The translations under genes were made by a program, and so were the position numbers. Below the pieces are notes generated by a model. That model ran no database searches and had not been told where the DNA came from. It worked only from the letters and a program-made list of their open reading frames with translations. 64,000 bases of DNA. It comes from Catenisphaera adipataccumulans (GTDB lineage Bacteria > Bacillota_I > Bacilli_A > Erysipelotrichales > Erysipelotrichaceae). The stretch spans positions 186,001 to 250,000 of the forward strand of contig NZ_JACHHK010000003.1 of the NCBI RefSeq assembly GCF_014202755.1, in the 5' to 3' direction. Shown here one piece after another: positions 15,256-24,679 of this stretch (position 1 is its first letter; each line of letters opens with the position of its first letter).

Positions 15256-16173
15256 ATGATGTATGTCCTGTTATTGATCGGGTTCTTCTTCCTGGTCAAA
15301 GGAGCGGACTTGTTTGTCGACGGCAGCTCATCGCTTGCCGGAATATTAAAAGTTCCCAGTGTCATCATTGGACTGACCATCGTTGCCTTTGGAACCAGCG
15401 CCCCGGAAGCAGCTGTCAGTATCAGCGCCGCTGTGGCCGGTAATAATGACATTGCTTTCAGCAACGTCGTGGGGTCCAACATTTTCAACACCTTAGTCGT
15501 TGTCGGCTGCAGTGCGATCATCGCAGATTTTACGGTCAACAAAAGCATCTTAAAACGTGATATGCCGTTAAATATTATTATTTCTGCCCTGCTGATCGTG
15601 TTTGCCGCCAATCTGACCATGAGCCAATGGGAAGGCCTGATCCTGACCATCGGCATCATTCTCTATGTTATCGTGATGGTGCGTTCCGCCATCAACAACC
15701 GTGCGGAAGAAGAGCCGATCAAGCAGCTCAGTCTGCCGAAAAGTCTGGTCTTCATCGCAATTGGTTTGGCTGCGGTCATCGTCGGCGGCGATCTGGTCGT
15801 CGACAACGCCACGTTGATCGCGCGCAGCTGGGGCGTATCGGATAACTTCATCGCCCTGACCATCGTTGCGATCGGCACCTCACTGCCGGAACTGATGACC
15901 AGCGTCGTCGCTTCCCGCAAAGGACAAAGCGGGCTCGCGTTAGGCAATGCGATCGGATCAAATATTTTCAATATCTTATTCGTTCTTGGCTTCTCTTGCC
16001 TGCTGCATCCGCTGCATCTGGAAGCTGAATCCTGGATCGACAGCATCATTCTGTTGGGCGTTGCGGTCCTGATTTATCTTTTCAGCCGCACCAAAGGCAA
16101 ACTTTCCCGCAAAGAAGGCATCATCATGGTTGCCGTTTATGTGGTGTATACAATTTATTTATTCATTCGATAA
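15256..16173 (+). CDS. CaCA-family cation exchanger (YrbG-like), probably exporting Mn2+
   Basis: A 305-residue Na+/Ca2+-exchanger-family membrane protein with two inverted alpha repeats: AFGTSAPEAAVS with SNIFNTLVVVG in the first half, and AIGTSLPELMTS with GSNIFNILFVLG in the second. It has about ten hydrophobic segments. The family exchanges Ca2+ or other cations for Na+, K+ or H+. The upstream Mn2+ riboswitch implies induction by manganese, so Mn2+ efflux is the most likely job. The ATG at 15256 has AAAGGAG ten bases upstream; the reading from 15205 would start inside the terminator. A double hairpin terminator follows. Confidence 0.9.
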   Translation: MMYVLLLIGFFFLVKGADLFVDGSSSLAGILKVPSVIIGLTIVAFGTSAPEAAVSISAAVAGNNDIAFSNVVGSNIFNTLVVVGCSAIIADFTVNKSILKRDMPLNIIISALLIVFAANLTMSQWEGLILTIGIILYVIVMVRSAINNRAEEEPIKQLSLPKSLVFIAIGLAAVIVGGDLVVDNATLIARSWGVSDNFIALTIVAIGTSLPELMTSVVASRKGQSGLALGNAIGSNIFNILFVLGFSCLLHPLHLEAESWIDSIILLGVAVLIYLFSRTKGKLSRKEGIIMVAVYVVYTIYLFIR

Positions 16174-16179
16174 AAAAAG

Positions 16180-16234
16180 AGAACGGTCGTATGCGTTTAC
16201 CGTTCCCGGGAGACTGCTTCGGCGGTCTCCTTTT
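16180..16234 (+). terminator. Terminator region of the exchanger gene
   Basis: Two hairpins: GAACGGT/ACCGTTC within 16180-16205, then GGAGACTGC/GCGGTCTCC (16209-16217, 16222-16230) with a TTCG loop and a T4 run. Confidence 0.75.
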
Positions 16235-16260
16235 CTATTATAGACCAATTCCGTCTAAAA

Positions 16261-17169
16261 TCAATCACCCATCAAAGTAAGCATAATTGCTTTCTGCGCA
16301 TGCAGGCGATTTTCTGCTTCTTCGAAGATTTCATCCGCATGGGCTTCAAAAACCTCTTCAGTGATTTCTTCGCCGCGGTGCGCCGGAAGGCAATGCAGCA
16401 CCATCGCATCCGGATGTGCTTCTGCCATCAAAGCCGCGTTGACCTGATACGTTCCTTCAAACACTTGACGGCGTTTTTCTGCTTCGCCTTCTTCGCCCAT
16501 GCTTGCCCAGACATCCGTCAAGATCACATCGGCATCTTTGACAGCCGTCATCGGATCATCGACACATTCGAAGCAATCGTATGCTTCCGCAAACTGCAGC
16601 ACCTTCGGATCCGGCTTATATCCCTGCGGACATGCACAGGAAAAAGCCATTCCCGTTTTCAGTGCACCGACCATCAAAGAATTGCACATATTGTTGCCGT
16701 CACCAATAAAGGCCATCTTCAGTCCGGCCAGCTTGCCTTTCCGTTCACGAATGGTCTGCAGATCGGCCATGACCTGGCACGGATGCGCAAAATCTGTCAA
16801 GCCGTTGATGACCGGGATCGAACCAAATTTAGCCAGTCCTTCAACTTCTTCCTGCTCATAAGTTCGGATCATGATCCCATCCAGATAGCGGGAAAGCACA
16901 CGCGCTGTATCCTGCACCGGTTCGCCGCGGCCGATCTGCATGGTCGCTGCATCCAAATGCAGCGGATAAGCCCCTAGCTGCACGGCACCAACTTCAAAAG
17001 ACACGCGGGTACGGGTACTGGATTTCCGGAAAATCAGACCGATGGTTTTATTTTTTAGATACGGTCTGAAGATTCCCTGTTTGGTCTCTTGTTTCAGCTG
17101 ATCAGCCAGATCCAGCATTTCGATGATCTCATCGGCCGGTGTCTCCAACAATGTTAAAAAGTGTTTCAT
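16261..17169 (-). CDS. argF: Ornithine carbamoyltransferase ArgF
   Basis: A 302-residue enzyme forming citrulline from ornithine and carbamoyl phosphate. It has the carbamoyl-phosphate loop SSTRTRVSFE (about residue 50), the HPCQ motif in DFAHPCQVMADL and the ornithine-loop HCLPAHRGEEI. It is the last gene of the operon and begins directly at the argD stop, with GGAGGAAGCG inside the end of argD as its ribosome binding site. Biosynthetic rather than catabolic use is indicated by the operon. Confidence 0.97.
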   Translation of the reverse strand: MKHFLTLLETPADEIIEMLDLADQLKQETKQGIFRPYLKNKTIGLIFRKSSTRTRVSFEVGAVQLGAYPLHLDAATMQIGRGEPVQDTARVLSRYLDGIMIRTYEQEEVEGLAKFGSIPVINGLTDFAHPCQVMADLQTIRERKGKLAGLKMAFIGDGNNMCNSLMVGALKTGMAFSCACPQGYKPDPKVLQFAEAYDCFECVDDPMTAVKDADVILTDVWASMGEEGEAEKRRQVFEGTYQVNAALMAEAHPDAMVLHCLPAHRGEEITEEVFEAHADEIFEEAENRLHAQKAIMLTLMGD

Positions 17170-18345
17170 TTACGCTTCCTCCCAATGACTCAGTACATCT
17201 TTTAAGATATTCAGTCCTTCATCGATTTCCGCTTTCGTCATCACCAACGGCGGCAGCAGACGCAGACGGTCCTTCGCCGTCAGAAACAGCGCACCTTTTT
17301 TCAGACACGCATTCACCACATCGATGCCCTTCATCTCATCAAACTGTACGCCAAGCATCATTCCCAAGCCGTCAACTTGAACCACATGCGGAAGTTTCGA
17401 TAATTCACTCTTTAAATAATCGCCCTTTTCTTTCACTTCGTCAAGGAAAGCCGGCGTTAATGTATCTATGACCACATTGGCACCGGCACATACGATCGGA
17501 TTGCCGCCGAATGTCGAACCATGGTCACCCGGCTGAAAGACATCTTCGCATTTTTCACCGATCAGCGCAGCACCGATCGGCAGACCGCCGCCCAGCCCTT
17601 TGGCACTGGACACCAGATCCGGCTGAATACCGAACTGCTCATACGCAAAGAATGTACCGCAGCGGCCGATACCGGTCTGTACTTCATCCACCATCAGCAG
17701 CCAGTCATTTTCTTTGCATAAATCAGCCACATCCTGAACAAATTTCGGATCCAGCGGCACGACGCCGCCTTCTCCCTGGATCATTTCCAATAAAATGGCC
17801 GCCGTATGTTCATTTGTCTTCGCTTTCACATCTTCCAGATTCGGATCGGCGTACTGAAAGCCGGTCGGCATCGGGAAGAAATCTTGATGGAACACTTCCT
17901 GACCGGTCGCCGATAAGGTCTCCATGGTCCGGCCATGGAAAGAATTATTCAAGGTACAAATTTCGGTGCGCCGGCCATGATAATGATCATTGGCATACTT
18001 GCGGGCCGCCTTGATGATGGCTTCGTTGGCCTCGGCGCCGGAATTGCCGAAAAAGACTTTTTTCATGCCGGCTCTGGTCACCAGCTTTTCGGCCAGTTCC
18101 AACATCGGTTCATTGTAGAAAAGATTGGAAGTATGCGCAATCGTGCCAGCTTGTTCCCGGACCGCCTGCACCCAGGCTTCATATTGATAGCCAAGAGAAT
18201 TGACACCGATCCCGCTGGTAAAATCTATATATTTTTTCCCTTCGTCGTCATATACATAGACGCCTTTTCCGGACTGGATCAAAACCGGAAAACGCGCATA
18301 CGAATGCGCGACATATTGATCATCGATTTCTTTAAAGTTCTTCAT
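17170..18345 (-). CDS. argD: Acetylornithine aminotransferase ArgD
   Basis: A 391-residue class III PLP aminotransferase that converts N-acetylglutamate semialdehyde to N-acetylornithine. The motifs are SGAEANEAAIK-like GNSGAEANEAIIKAAR, the MVDEVQTGIGRCG stretch with the PLP-binding aspartate, and the Schiff-base lysine in SSAKGLGGGLPIGA. It overlaps argB by 14 bases. I chose the ATG at 18345 because TAGGAG sits six bases upstream; an ATG two codons earlier has no space for a ribosome binding site. It may also serve lysine synthesis as N-succinyl-diaminopimelate aminotransferase, as in other bacteria. Confidence 0.96.
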   Translation of the reverse strand: MKNFKEIDDQYVAHSYARFPVLIQSGKGVYVYDDEGKKYIDFTSGIGVNSLGYQYEAWVQAVREQAGTIAHTSNLFYNEPMLELAEKLVTRAGMKKVFFGNSGAEANEAIIKAARKYANDHYHGRRTEICTLNNSFHGRTMETLSATGQEVFHQDFFPMPTGFQYADPNLEDVKAKTNEHTAAILLEMIQGEGGVVPLDPKFVQDVADLCKENDWLLMVDEVQTGIGRCGTFFAYEQFGIQPDLVSSAKGLGGGLPIGAALIGEKCEDVFQPGDHGSTFGGNPIVCAGANVVIDTLTPAFLDEVKEKGDYLKSELSKLPHVVQVDGLGMMLGVQFDEMKGIDVVNACLKKGALFLTAKDRLRLLPPLVMTKAEIDEGLNILKDVLSHWEEA

Positions 18346-19204
18346 ATTCATCTCCTACGATCATCGTTCCGATTCCTTCATCACTGAGCATTTCAATCAA
18401 CAGCGCATGCGGAATGCGGCCGTCGATGATCACCGTTTTCTTGACACCCTGTCGGACACAATCCACACAGCACTGCACTTTCGGGATCATACCGCCGGAA
18501 ATGATCCCCGCTTCCATCAGATGCTGAACATCCCGGACATGGATCTGCGGGATCAAGGAACCTTCATCCTCTGCATCTTTCAATACGCCTGGCACATTGG
18601 AAACAAAGACCATGTTTTCTGCATTCAGCGCACCGGCGATCGCACTGGCTGCCATATCCGCATTGATATTGTATACATGATTGTCATCCGTACCGATGCT
18701 GGCGACGACCGGAATATAGCCGTCATCCAGCAGTTTGAAGATCAACTGCGGGTGGATCTCGACGATATCGCCGACATACCCCAGATCCGGCGTTTCATGT
18801 TTTTTTGCTTCGATGATATTTCCGTCCATGCCGCAGATACCGACGGCTTTTGATTTCAGATCCGAGATCATCGATACCAGATTTTTATTGGTCTTTCCGG
18901 CCAGGACCATCTGCACATAGCTCATGGTCTCTTCATCGGTATAACGCAGGCCGTCGATGAATTTGGATTCCTTGCCGACCGCCTTCAGCATCGCGTTGAT
19001 ATCCGGTCCGCCGCCGTGCACCAGTACGATCTTGACCCCGATCTCACTCAGCAGCACGACATCTTCCATGACATTCTTTTTCAGTTGTTCATCGGTCATC
19101 GCGTTGCCGCCGTATTTGATGACCACGATCTTATTGTTGTATTTTTGAATATACGGTAAGGCCTGCGATAAAATACGGGCCTTTTCAATTGCCTGATCTT
19201 TCAT
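18332..19204 (-). CDS. argB: Acetylglutamate kinase ArgB
   Basis: A 290-residue amino-acid kinase that phosphorylates N-acetylglutamate. It has the KYGGNAM phosphate-binding motif, LVHGGGPDINAML, RYTDEETM, and the ATP-site KVQCCVDCVRQGVKK near the C terminus. The N-terminal helix (about residues 1-20, ending at QKYNNK) is of the length seen in arginine-inhibited hexameric forms, so feedback inhibition by arginine is possible. It overlaps both neighbours (argJ by four bases, argD by 14). Confidence 0.97.
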   Translation of the reverse strand: MKDQAIEKARILSQALPYIQKYNNKIVVIKYGGNAMTDEQLKKNVMEDVVLLSEIGVKIVLVHGGGPDINAMLKAVGKESKFIDGLRYTDEETMSYVQMVLAGKTNKNLVSMISDLKSKAVGICGMDGNIIEAKKHETPDLGYVGDIVEIHPQLIFKLLDDGYIPVVASIGTDDNHVYNINADMAASAIAGALNAENMVFVSNVPGVLKDAEDEGSLIPQIHVRDVQHLMEAGIISGGMIPKVQCCVDCVRQGVKKTVIIDGRIPHALLIEMLSDEGIGTMIVGDEYEEL

Positions 19205-20418
19205 GTCCGATACTCCCCGTTGATCTTTACATAATCATATGTCATATCACAGCCCCAGGCTTCCGCCTGTCCGGTACCGTCGTGCAGAACCACGGACACG
19301 GTGATCTCATCTTGTTTCAGAACCTCCAGGGCTTTGTCTTCACTGAACGGGATGCCATGACCATCCCGGCAGACTGCTACATCGCCGCCGGCACTGATCA
19401 GATCAACATCCACCTGATCGATATCCACTTTGGCATCGGCATATCCAATGGCACACAAGATCCGGCCCCAATTGGCATCCTCGCCAAAGATCGCACACTT
19501 CAGCAGGGTCGAAGAAACTACCGACATGGCGATCGCTTTTGCATCTTTCACCGATGCACCGCCCGTCACTTTGCATGTCAGCAGCTTGGTCGCACCTTCG
19601 CCGTCTTTGGCAAGCATCTTGGACAGATGCATCGCCACTTCATACAATGCCTTTTTAAATATTTGGTAATCTTCATTCTTTTCCGTGATGCATGCGTTGC
19701 CGGCCATCCCATTGGCCAATACCCCGAAGGTATCATTGGTCGAGGTATCTCCGTCGATATAGATCATATTATAGGTGTCGGCACAAACTTCATGCAGCGC
19801 TTCAGTAAGCATGGCCGCGCTGATATTCACATCCGTAGTCACGAATGAAAGCATCGTGGCCATATTGGGATGGATCATGCCGGAGCCTTTGGCCATGCCG
19901 CCCAAGGCGCAGGGTTTGCCGTCCAGTTCAAAAGTAACGGCATATTCTTTCGGATGGGTATCCGTCGTCATGATTGCCTGGGCCGCATCTGTATGTCCAT
20001 CCTGATCCAAACCGGCTGTCAATTTTGCCATATTGGCGGTGATCGGTCCTAACGGCAGCGGCTGTCCGATCACGCCGGTGGATGCGATCATCATTTTTTC
20101 CGGGTCAATGTCCAGCGCGTGCGCCGCACTGTCACACATTGCTTCCGCGATCTCAATGCCGTCCGCATTGCAAGTATTGGCATTACCGCTGTTGACGACA
20201 ATGGCTTGGGCCGTTCCATTCTTCAAATGAGCTTTGGTTACTTGGATCGGGGCTCCTTTTACTTTATTGGTCGTGTAAACGCAGGCAGCGGTCCCCGGCT
20301 GTTCACTGTAGATCAGTGCCAGGTCTTTCCGGGCCGGATCCTGATCGCGGATCCCGGCATGGATGCCGTTGGCCGTAAATCCTTTCGCTGCACACACTCC
20401 TTTTGCGGAACACTTCAT
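19201..20418 (-). CDS. argJ: Bifunctional ornithine acetyltransferase / N-acetylglutamate synthase ArgJ
   Basis: A 405-residue ArgJ that recycles the acetyl group from acetylornithine to glutamate. The autoproteolytic site is in [16 protein letters not shown], with the threonine nucleophile (about residue 185) that becomes the N terminus of the beta chain. No separate argA or argE is present, so this is the acetyl-cycling form of arginine synthesis. GAAAGGAAAAAC lies before the ATG. Monofunctional versus bifunctional activity cannot be told from sequence; the absence of argA nearby favours bifunctional. Confidence 0.96.
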   Translation of the reverse strand: MKCSAKGVCAAKGFTANGIHAGIRDQDPARKDLALIYSEQPGTAACVYTTNKVKGAPIQVTKAHLKNGTAQAIVVNSGNANTCNADGIEIAEAMCDSAAHALDIDPEKMMIASTGVIGQPLPLGPITANMAKLTAGLDQDGHTDAAQAIMTTDTHPKEYAVTFELDGKPCALGGMAKGSGMIHPNMATMLSFVTTDVNISAAMLTEALHEVCADTYNMIYIDGDTSTNDTFGVLANGMAGNACITEKNEDYQIFKKALYEVAMHLSKMLAKDGEGATKLLTCKVTGGASVKDAKAIAMSVVSSTLLKCAIFGEDANWGRILCAIGYADAKVDIDQVDVDLISAGGDVAVCRDGHGIPFSEDKALEVLKQDEITVSVVLHDGTGQAEAWGCDMTYDYVKINGEYRT

Positions 20419-20430
20419 AGTTTTTCCTTT

Positions 20431-21471
20431 CTAGAACGAAGGCGCGATCCCTTTCAGACCGGCATCTTCCTCAAAATGATACATGATATTCATATTCTGG
20501 ATGGCCTGGCCGGCTGCGCCCTTGACCATATTATCGATACAAGAAACAACAATGAACATACCGGTATGTTCATCCATATGCAAAGAAATATCACAATAGT
20601 TTGAATACTTCACAAATTTCAGATCCGCGGTCTTGCCAAGATCCAGCACCCGCACAAATGGAGCATCCGCATAGGTATCGACATACAGCTGATGGATCTG
20701 TTCCAGATCGACTTTCTTCGTACAATGCAGATAGATGGTCGAAACGATGCCGCGGTTGATCGGCAGCAGATGCGGAACAAACGTCACCTGCACGGGTTCT
20801 TCGGCAAATCCGGACAGCGTTTGTTCAATTTCCGGGGTATGACGGTGGCAGCCGACCTTATAGGGCGCAAATGCTTCATTGGTCCGCGGAAAATGCGTTC
20901 CTTCTGTCAATTTTTTACCAGAACCGGTCACACCGGATTTGGAGTCAATGATGATCGGCATTCCCTTTGCCCAATGGTTCTTGAGCACCGGGTAACATCC
21001 CAATGCCGCAGAAGTCGGATAACATCCCGGATTACCGATGACCGAAGCTTGTTCAATTTCATCGTGATAGATCTCACTTAAACCATAGACCGCATCGGCA
21101 TGTAACTTTTCATTCTGAAAAGAATGATCATACCATTGTTCATATACATCGGCATCCTTTAAACGAAAATCGGCGCCAAGATCGATAAATTTCTTTCCTT
21201 GTTGAACACAGGCTTCGGCGATCGGTTCAGAATAACCGCTTGGCAGCGCCGCAAATACACAGTCACTTTTGGCGATGACTTCATCCTGCTCAACGAACGT
21301 CAGATCGCAGACATCCTGAAATCCTGGATACAACGAAGCCAGCGTCTGGCCGGTATATTGATGCGATGAGACCGCTGTCACCTGCACGTGCGGATGCCGC
21401 AGCAGCAGACGAACGAGTTCGGCGCCGCCATATCCGCTGGCACCGATCACACCGACATGTAATTTAGACAT
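20431..21471 (-). CDS. argC: N-acetyl-gamma-glutamyl-phosphate reductase ArgC
   Basis: A 346-residue NADPH-dependent reductase of N-acetylglutamyl phosphate. The Rossmann motif GASGYGGAEL lies at residues 10-19, the catalytic cysteine is in GNPGCYPTSAALG (about residue 149), and PHLLPINRGI is the conserved substrate region. Length matches the family. It overlaps argH by eight bases. Confidence 0.97.
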   Translation of the reverse strand: MSKLHVGVIGASGYGGAELVRLLLRHPHVQVTAVSSHQYTGQTLASLYPGFQDVCDLTFVEQDEVIAKSDCVFAALPSGYSEPIAEACVQQGKKFIDLGADFRLKDADVYEQWYDHSFQNEKLHADAVYGLSEIYHDEIEQASVIGNPGCYPTSAALGCYPVLKNHWAKGMPIIIDSKSGVTGSGKKLTEGTHFPRTNEAFAPYKVGCHRHTPEIEQTLSGFAEEPVQVTFVPHLLPINRGIVSTIYLHCTKKVDLEQIHQLYVDTYADAPFVRVLDLGKTADLKFVKYSNYCDISLHMDEHTGMFIVVSCIDNMVKGAAGQAIQNMNIMYHFEEDAGLKGIAPSF

Positions 21472-22840
21472 AGTTCTTCAGCTCCTTTTTCACACTTTCA
21501 ATATGCGCCTTGACCGTCTCCGGGGCCGGTCCGCCGATTGCTTTCCGTTTGGAAACACATGTTTCCAGCGCGATCGCATCATAGACATCCTCATCAAATA
21601 ACTCACTGGCTTTTTGATAATCAGTCAGCGACAAAGTTTCCAACGTCAGCCCATGATCCATACAATATTTCACCAACTGACCGACCGTTGTATACGCATC
21701 CCGGAACGCCATGCCTTTTTTCGTTAAATAATCGGCACAATCCGTGGCGTTGATAAAGCCTTTGGCGGCCGCCTTGCGCATATTTTCCGGCAGCACCCGC
21801 ATCGTTTCGATCATCGGCGTCATTGTGATCAGACAATGATGAACCGTTGCGGCACTGTCCATAAAAGCTTCTTTATCTTCCTGCATATCCTTATTATACG
21901 CCAGCGGCAAGCCTTTCATCATGGTCAAGAGGGTCTGCAGATTGCCGTATACCCGGCCGGTCTTGCCGCGTACCAGCTCCGCTACATCCGGATTCTTTTT
22001 CTGCGGCATGATGCTCGAGCCGGTCGCAAACGCATCGCTTAATTCGACATATTTGAATTCCCAGCTGCACCAGAGGATGATTTCTTCACACAACCGAGAT
22101 AAATGCATCATGATCTGGCTGAAGGCACTGACCATTTCGATGGCAAAATCCCGATCGCTGACACCATCTAAGCTGTTTAATGTCGGTCCGTCAAAACCAA
22201 GCAGTTCAGCGGTCATTTCCCGATCGATCGGATAGGTGGTCGTCGCCAAGGCACCGCAGCCCAGCGGGCATTGGTTAGCTCGTTTCTCGGCGTCAGCCAG
22301 ACGGGACAGATCCCGCTTGAACATTTCGACATACGCCATCAAATGATGGGCAAATGTGATCGGCTGTGCCCTTTGGAGATGGGTATAACCTGGCATGATG
22401 GTTTCTGTATTGGCTTCTGCCTGCTCCAGCAGGGCATTTATCAGATCGATGACGTCTGCCGATACGATCCGGCAGGATTTGATCGCATACATTTTAAAAT
22501 CCACGGCGACCTGATCATTGCGGCTGCGTGCGGTGTGCAGCTTTTTGCCTGCCGGGGTCCGTTTGGTCAATTCCCCTTCGATAAACATATGAATGTCTTC
22601 TGCTTCTGGATCGATCACCAGCGCACCCGTTTCGATATCGGACTTGATCTGTTTCAGATGTTTCACAATTTCATCAGCCGATTCCTGATCGATGATGTTC
22701 TGATGCGCCAGCATCGTCACATGCGCGATGCTTCCGGCAATATCTTCATTGACCATATTTTGATCGACGGCGATGGATGAATTAAATTCATCCAGCCGGC
22801 GGTCGCTTTGTGTGTGAAATCTTGCGCCCCATAATGCCAT
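21464..22840 (-). CDS. argH: Argininosuccinate lyase ArgH
   Basis: A 458-residue fumarase/aspartase-superfamily enzyme that splits argininosuccinate to arginine and fumarate. The signature GSSIMPQKKNPD (about residue 278) and the HTARSRNDQVA and GYTHLQRAQPITF motifs are intact. AAAAGGAGCAG precedes the ATG. It follows argG by 14 bases, and together they complete arginine formation from citrulline made by the distal argF. Confidence 0.97.
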   Translation of the reverse strand: MALWGARFHTQSDRRLDEFNSSIAVDQNMVNEDIAGSIAHVTMLAHQNIIDQESADEIVKHLKQIKSDIETGALVIDPEAEDIHMFIEGELTKRTPAGKKLHTARSRNDQVAVDFKMYAIKSCRIVSADVIDLINALLEQAEANTETIMPGYTHLQRAQPITFAHHLMAYVEMFKRDLSRLADAEKRANQCPLGCGALATTTYPIDREMTAELLGFDGPTLNSLDGVSDRDFAIEMVSAFSQIMMHLSRLCEEIILWCSWEFKYVELSDAFATGSSIMPQKKNPDVAELVRGKTGRVYGNLQTLLTMMKGLPLAYNKDMQEDKEAFMDSAATVHHCLITMTPMIETMRVLPENMRKAAAKGFINATDCADYLTKKGMAFRDAYTTVGQLVKYCMDHGLTLETLSLTDYQKASELFDEDVYDAIALETCVSKRKAIGGPAPETVKAHIESVKKELKNYV

Positions 22841-22854
22841 AATTCTGCTCCTTT

Positions 22855-24081
22855 TTATTTCTTGTTTTTCTGATCCTGCAGCGCTTTGACCTTGATCGGC
22901 AGTCCGAACAAGTTGATGAAGCCAGCCGAATCGCTTTGATCATAGCTGTCGTCTTCACCGAAGCTGGCGATCTGCTCTGAGTACAGCGTGGTCGGCGAAG
23001 TCATGCCGGCCGGAATGATGTTGCCCTTATACAATTTCAGTTTTACATCGCCGTTGACACTTTCATTGGCTTTATTTACAAACGCATCCAACGCTTCGCG
23101 CAGCGGGGTGAACCACTGACCATTGTAGACCAGTTCACCGTATTTGACCGATACATGCTGCATAAAGTGCTGCGTTTCTTTGTCCATGGTGATCGTTTCC
23201 AGCAGCGCGTGTGCTTTATACATGATCGTGCCGCCCGGCGTTTCGTATACGCCGCGGGATTTCATGCCGACCAGTCTGTTCTCGACCATATCGATGATAC
23301 CGATGCCGTTCTGGCCGCCGACTTCATTCAGCTTCAGCAGCAGCTGCTGAGCAGACATCGTTTCGCCGTTCAGCTGTGTCGGTACACCGTTTTCAAAATG
23401 CAGCGTAATATATGTCGGGGCATCCGGCGCTTTTTCCGGCGTTACGCCCAGTTCCAGGATCTTATCGTAATCCGGTTCGTTGGCCGGGTTTTCCAGATCC
23501 AGTCCTTCATGGCTTAAATGCCAGATGTTTTTATCTTTCGAGTAGTTGGTCTCCCGATTGATCTTCAGAGGAATGTGATGTGCTTCTGCATAGTCGATCT
23601 CTTCATCACGGGATTTCAGTTCCCATTCTCTCCACGGTGCGATGATCGGCATCTCCGGAGCGAATGCTTTGATCGATAACTCAAAACGTACCTGATCATT
23701 GCCTTTACCGGTGCAGCCATGACAGATCGCATCAGCGCCTTCCTTTTTCGCAATGTCCACCAGACCTTTGGCAATCAGCGGTCTTGCCATGGATGTACCC
23801 AGCAAATACACACCTTCATAAACGGCGTCTGCCTTTAAACATGGGAAGATATAATCTTCAACAAATGCATCTTTTAAATCCAGCGCATAGAACTTGCTTG
23901 CGCCCGTTTTCAGTGCTTTTTCTTCCAGACCTTCCAATTCATCTTTTTGTCCGACATCGCCGGATACCGCGATAATTTCAGGGTCGTTATAGTTTTCCTT
24001 CAGCCACTGGATCATGATCGAAGTGTCCAATCCGCCCGAATAAGCTAATACAATTTTTTTGTAATCTTTTGTGTTGTTCAT
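22855..24081 (-). CDS. argG: Argininosuccinate synthase ArgG
   Basis: A 408-residue ATP-dependent ligase joining citrulline and aspartate. The PP-loop AYSGGLDTS lies at about residues 14-22; [15 protein letters not shown] and the later [10 protein letters not shown] segments are typical. It is the first gene of the arg operon and its expression is set by the T-box leader directly upstream. AAGAGGACAAGTAC lies before the ATG. Confidence 0.97.
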   Translation of the reverse strand: MNNTKDYKKIVLAYSGGLDTSIMIQWLKENYNDPEIIAVSGDVGQKDELEGLEEKALKTGASKFYALDLKDAFVEDYIFPCLKADAVYEGVYLLGTSMARPLIAKGLVDIAKKEGADAICHGCTGKGNDQVRFELSIKAFAPEMPIIAPWREWELKSRDEEIDYAEAHHIPLKINRETNYSKDKNIWHLSHEGLDLENPANEPDYDKILELGVTPEKAPDAPTYITLHFENGVPTQLNGETMSAQQLLLKLNEVGGQNGIGIIDMVENRLVGMKSRGVYETPGGTIMYKAHALLETITMDKETQHFMQHVSVKYGELVYNGQWFTPLREALDAFVNKANESVNGDVKLKLYKGNIIPAGMTSPTTLYSEQIASFGEDDSYDQSDSAGFINLFGLPIKVKALQDQKNKK

Positions 24082-24118
24082 GTACTTGTCCTCTTCTTTC
24101 TACGCTCGTCCAGCTAAG

Positions 24119-24351
24119 AAAAAAGCGCCTTTGAATAGAAATATCCAAAGACGCTGTCAACGCGGTACCACTTTAGTTGCCTCAAACAAGGCCTCTCTTC
24201 CGTAACGTGGGGAAACGTTTCAGACTACTTGATTCGCCTGAACTCTCATAGGTGCGTTTCTGCCTGCTTCCGCCCGGCGGCCTTCCACTCTGTACCGCCT
24301 CGCTGGTGACTTCATCAAGCTTACTCTCCTAGTCAACGATTTATTGATTAC
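24119..24351 (-). ncRNA. T-box riboswitch of the arginine operon
   Basis: The minus-strand leader carries the T-box AGTGGTACCGCG (24161-24172) that pairs with the tRNA acceptor end. Stem I is closed by GACTA/TAGTC and CTTGA/TCAAG with the AGGAGAGTA motif on its 5' side. The terminator stem is GCGTCTTTG/CAAAGGCGC (24146-24154, 24125-24133) followed by T6. The 3' side of the specifier loop reads AGGCGAA just before TCAAG, giving CGA (Arg) followed by the usual purine as the best specifier candidate; AGG is also Arg. Uncharged tRNA-Arg should allow read-through into argG. Confidence 0.92.
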
Positions 24352-24357
24352 GCGTTT

Positions 24358-24386
24358 ATCATAGACTCCCGCTGAAAGAATGTCAA
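24358..24386 (-). promoter_or_regulatory. Promoter of the arginine operon
   Basis: On the minus strand TTGACA (24381-24386), 17-base spacer, TATGAT (24358-24363), just upstream of the T-box leader. Confidence 0.88.
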
Positions 24387-24412
24387 TACCTTTTTCAAAA
24401 AATGTAAATTTT

Positions 24413-24679
24413 TCATTCCACTGAAATCTGCAGACGGATATTCAGCGGTGCGACATTGTTCTGTATCGTTTCCAGTTCCGCCAGCCGTGCTTCATTGACT
24501 TCCGTCAGCCGGATATCCAAAAGACACAAAGACAAATCAAACGGAACCGAAGCCCGATAATCCTTATTCAGAAAATAGGCACAGGCTTCATTGATCTTTG
24601 TTTCCAGTTCATCGGCTTCCGGCCGGATCAATAAAACCAGACAATCTCTGACAAGATCCGCTTTCATGCCTTCAATCAT
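24413..24679 (-). CDS. Small protein of unknown function in the ABC importer operon
   Basis: An 88-residue soluble protein with alternating strands and helices and no recognised motif. It contains a possible ferredoxin-like pattern (DCLVLLIRPE, then a long helix, then PLNIRLQISVE at the C terminus). The ATG at 24679 overlaps the ATPase gene by eight bases and has GGGAGGACTT upstream, so it is co-translated with the importer. Its place at the end of a cobalamin/siderophore-type operon might mean a role in cofactor handling, but this is only positional. Confidence 0.6.
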   Translation of the reverse strand: MIEGMKADLVRDCLVLLIRPEADELETKINEACAYFLNKDYRASVPFDLSLCLLDIRLTEVNEARLAELETIQNNVAPLNIRLQISVE

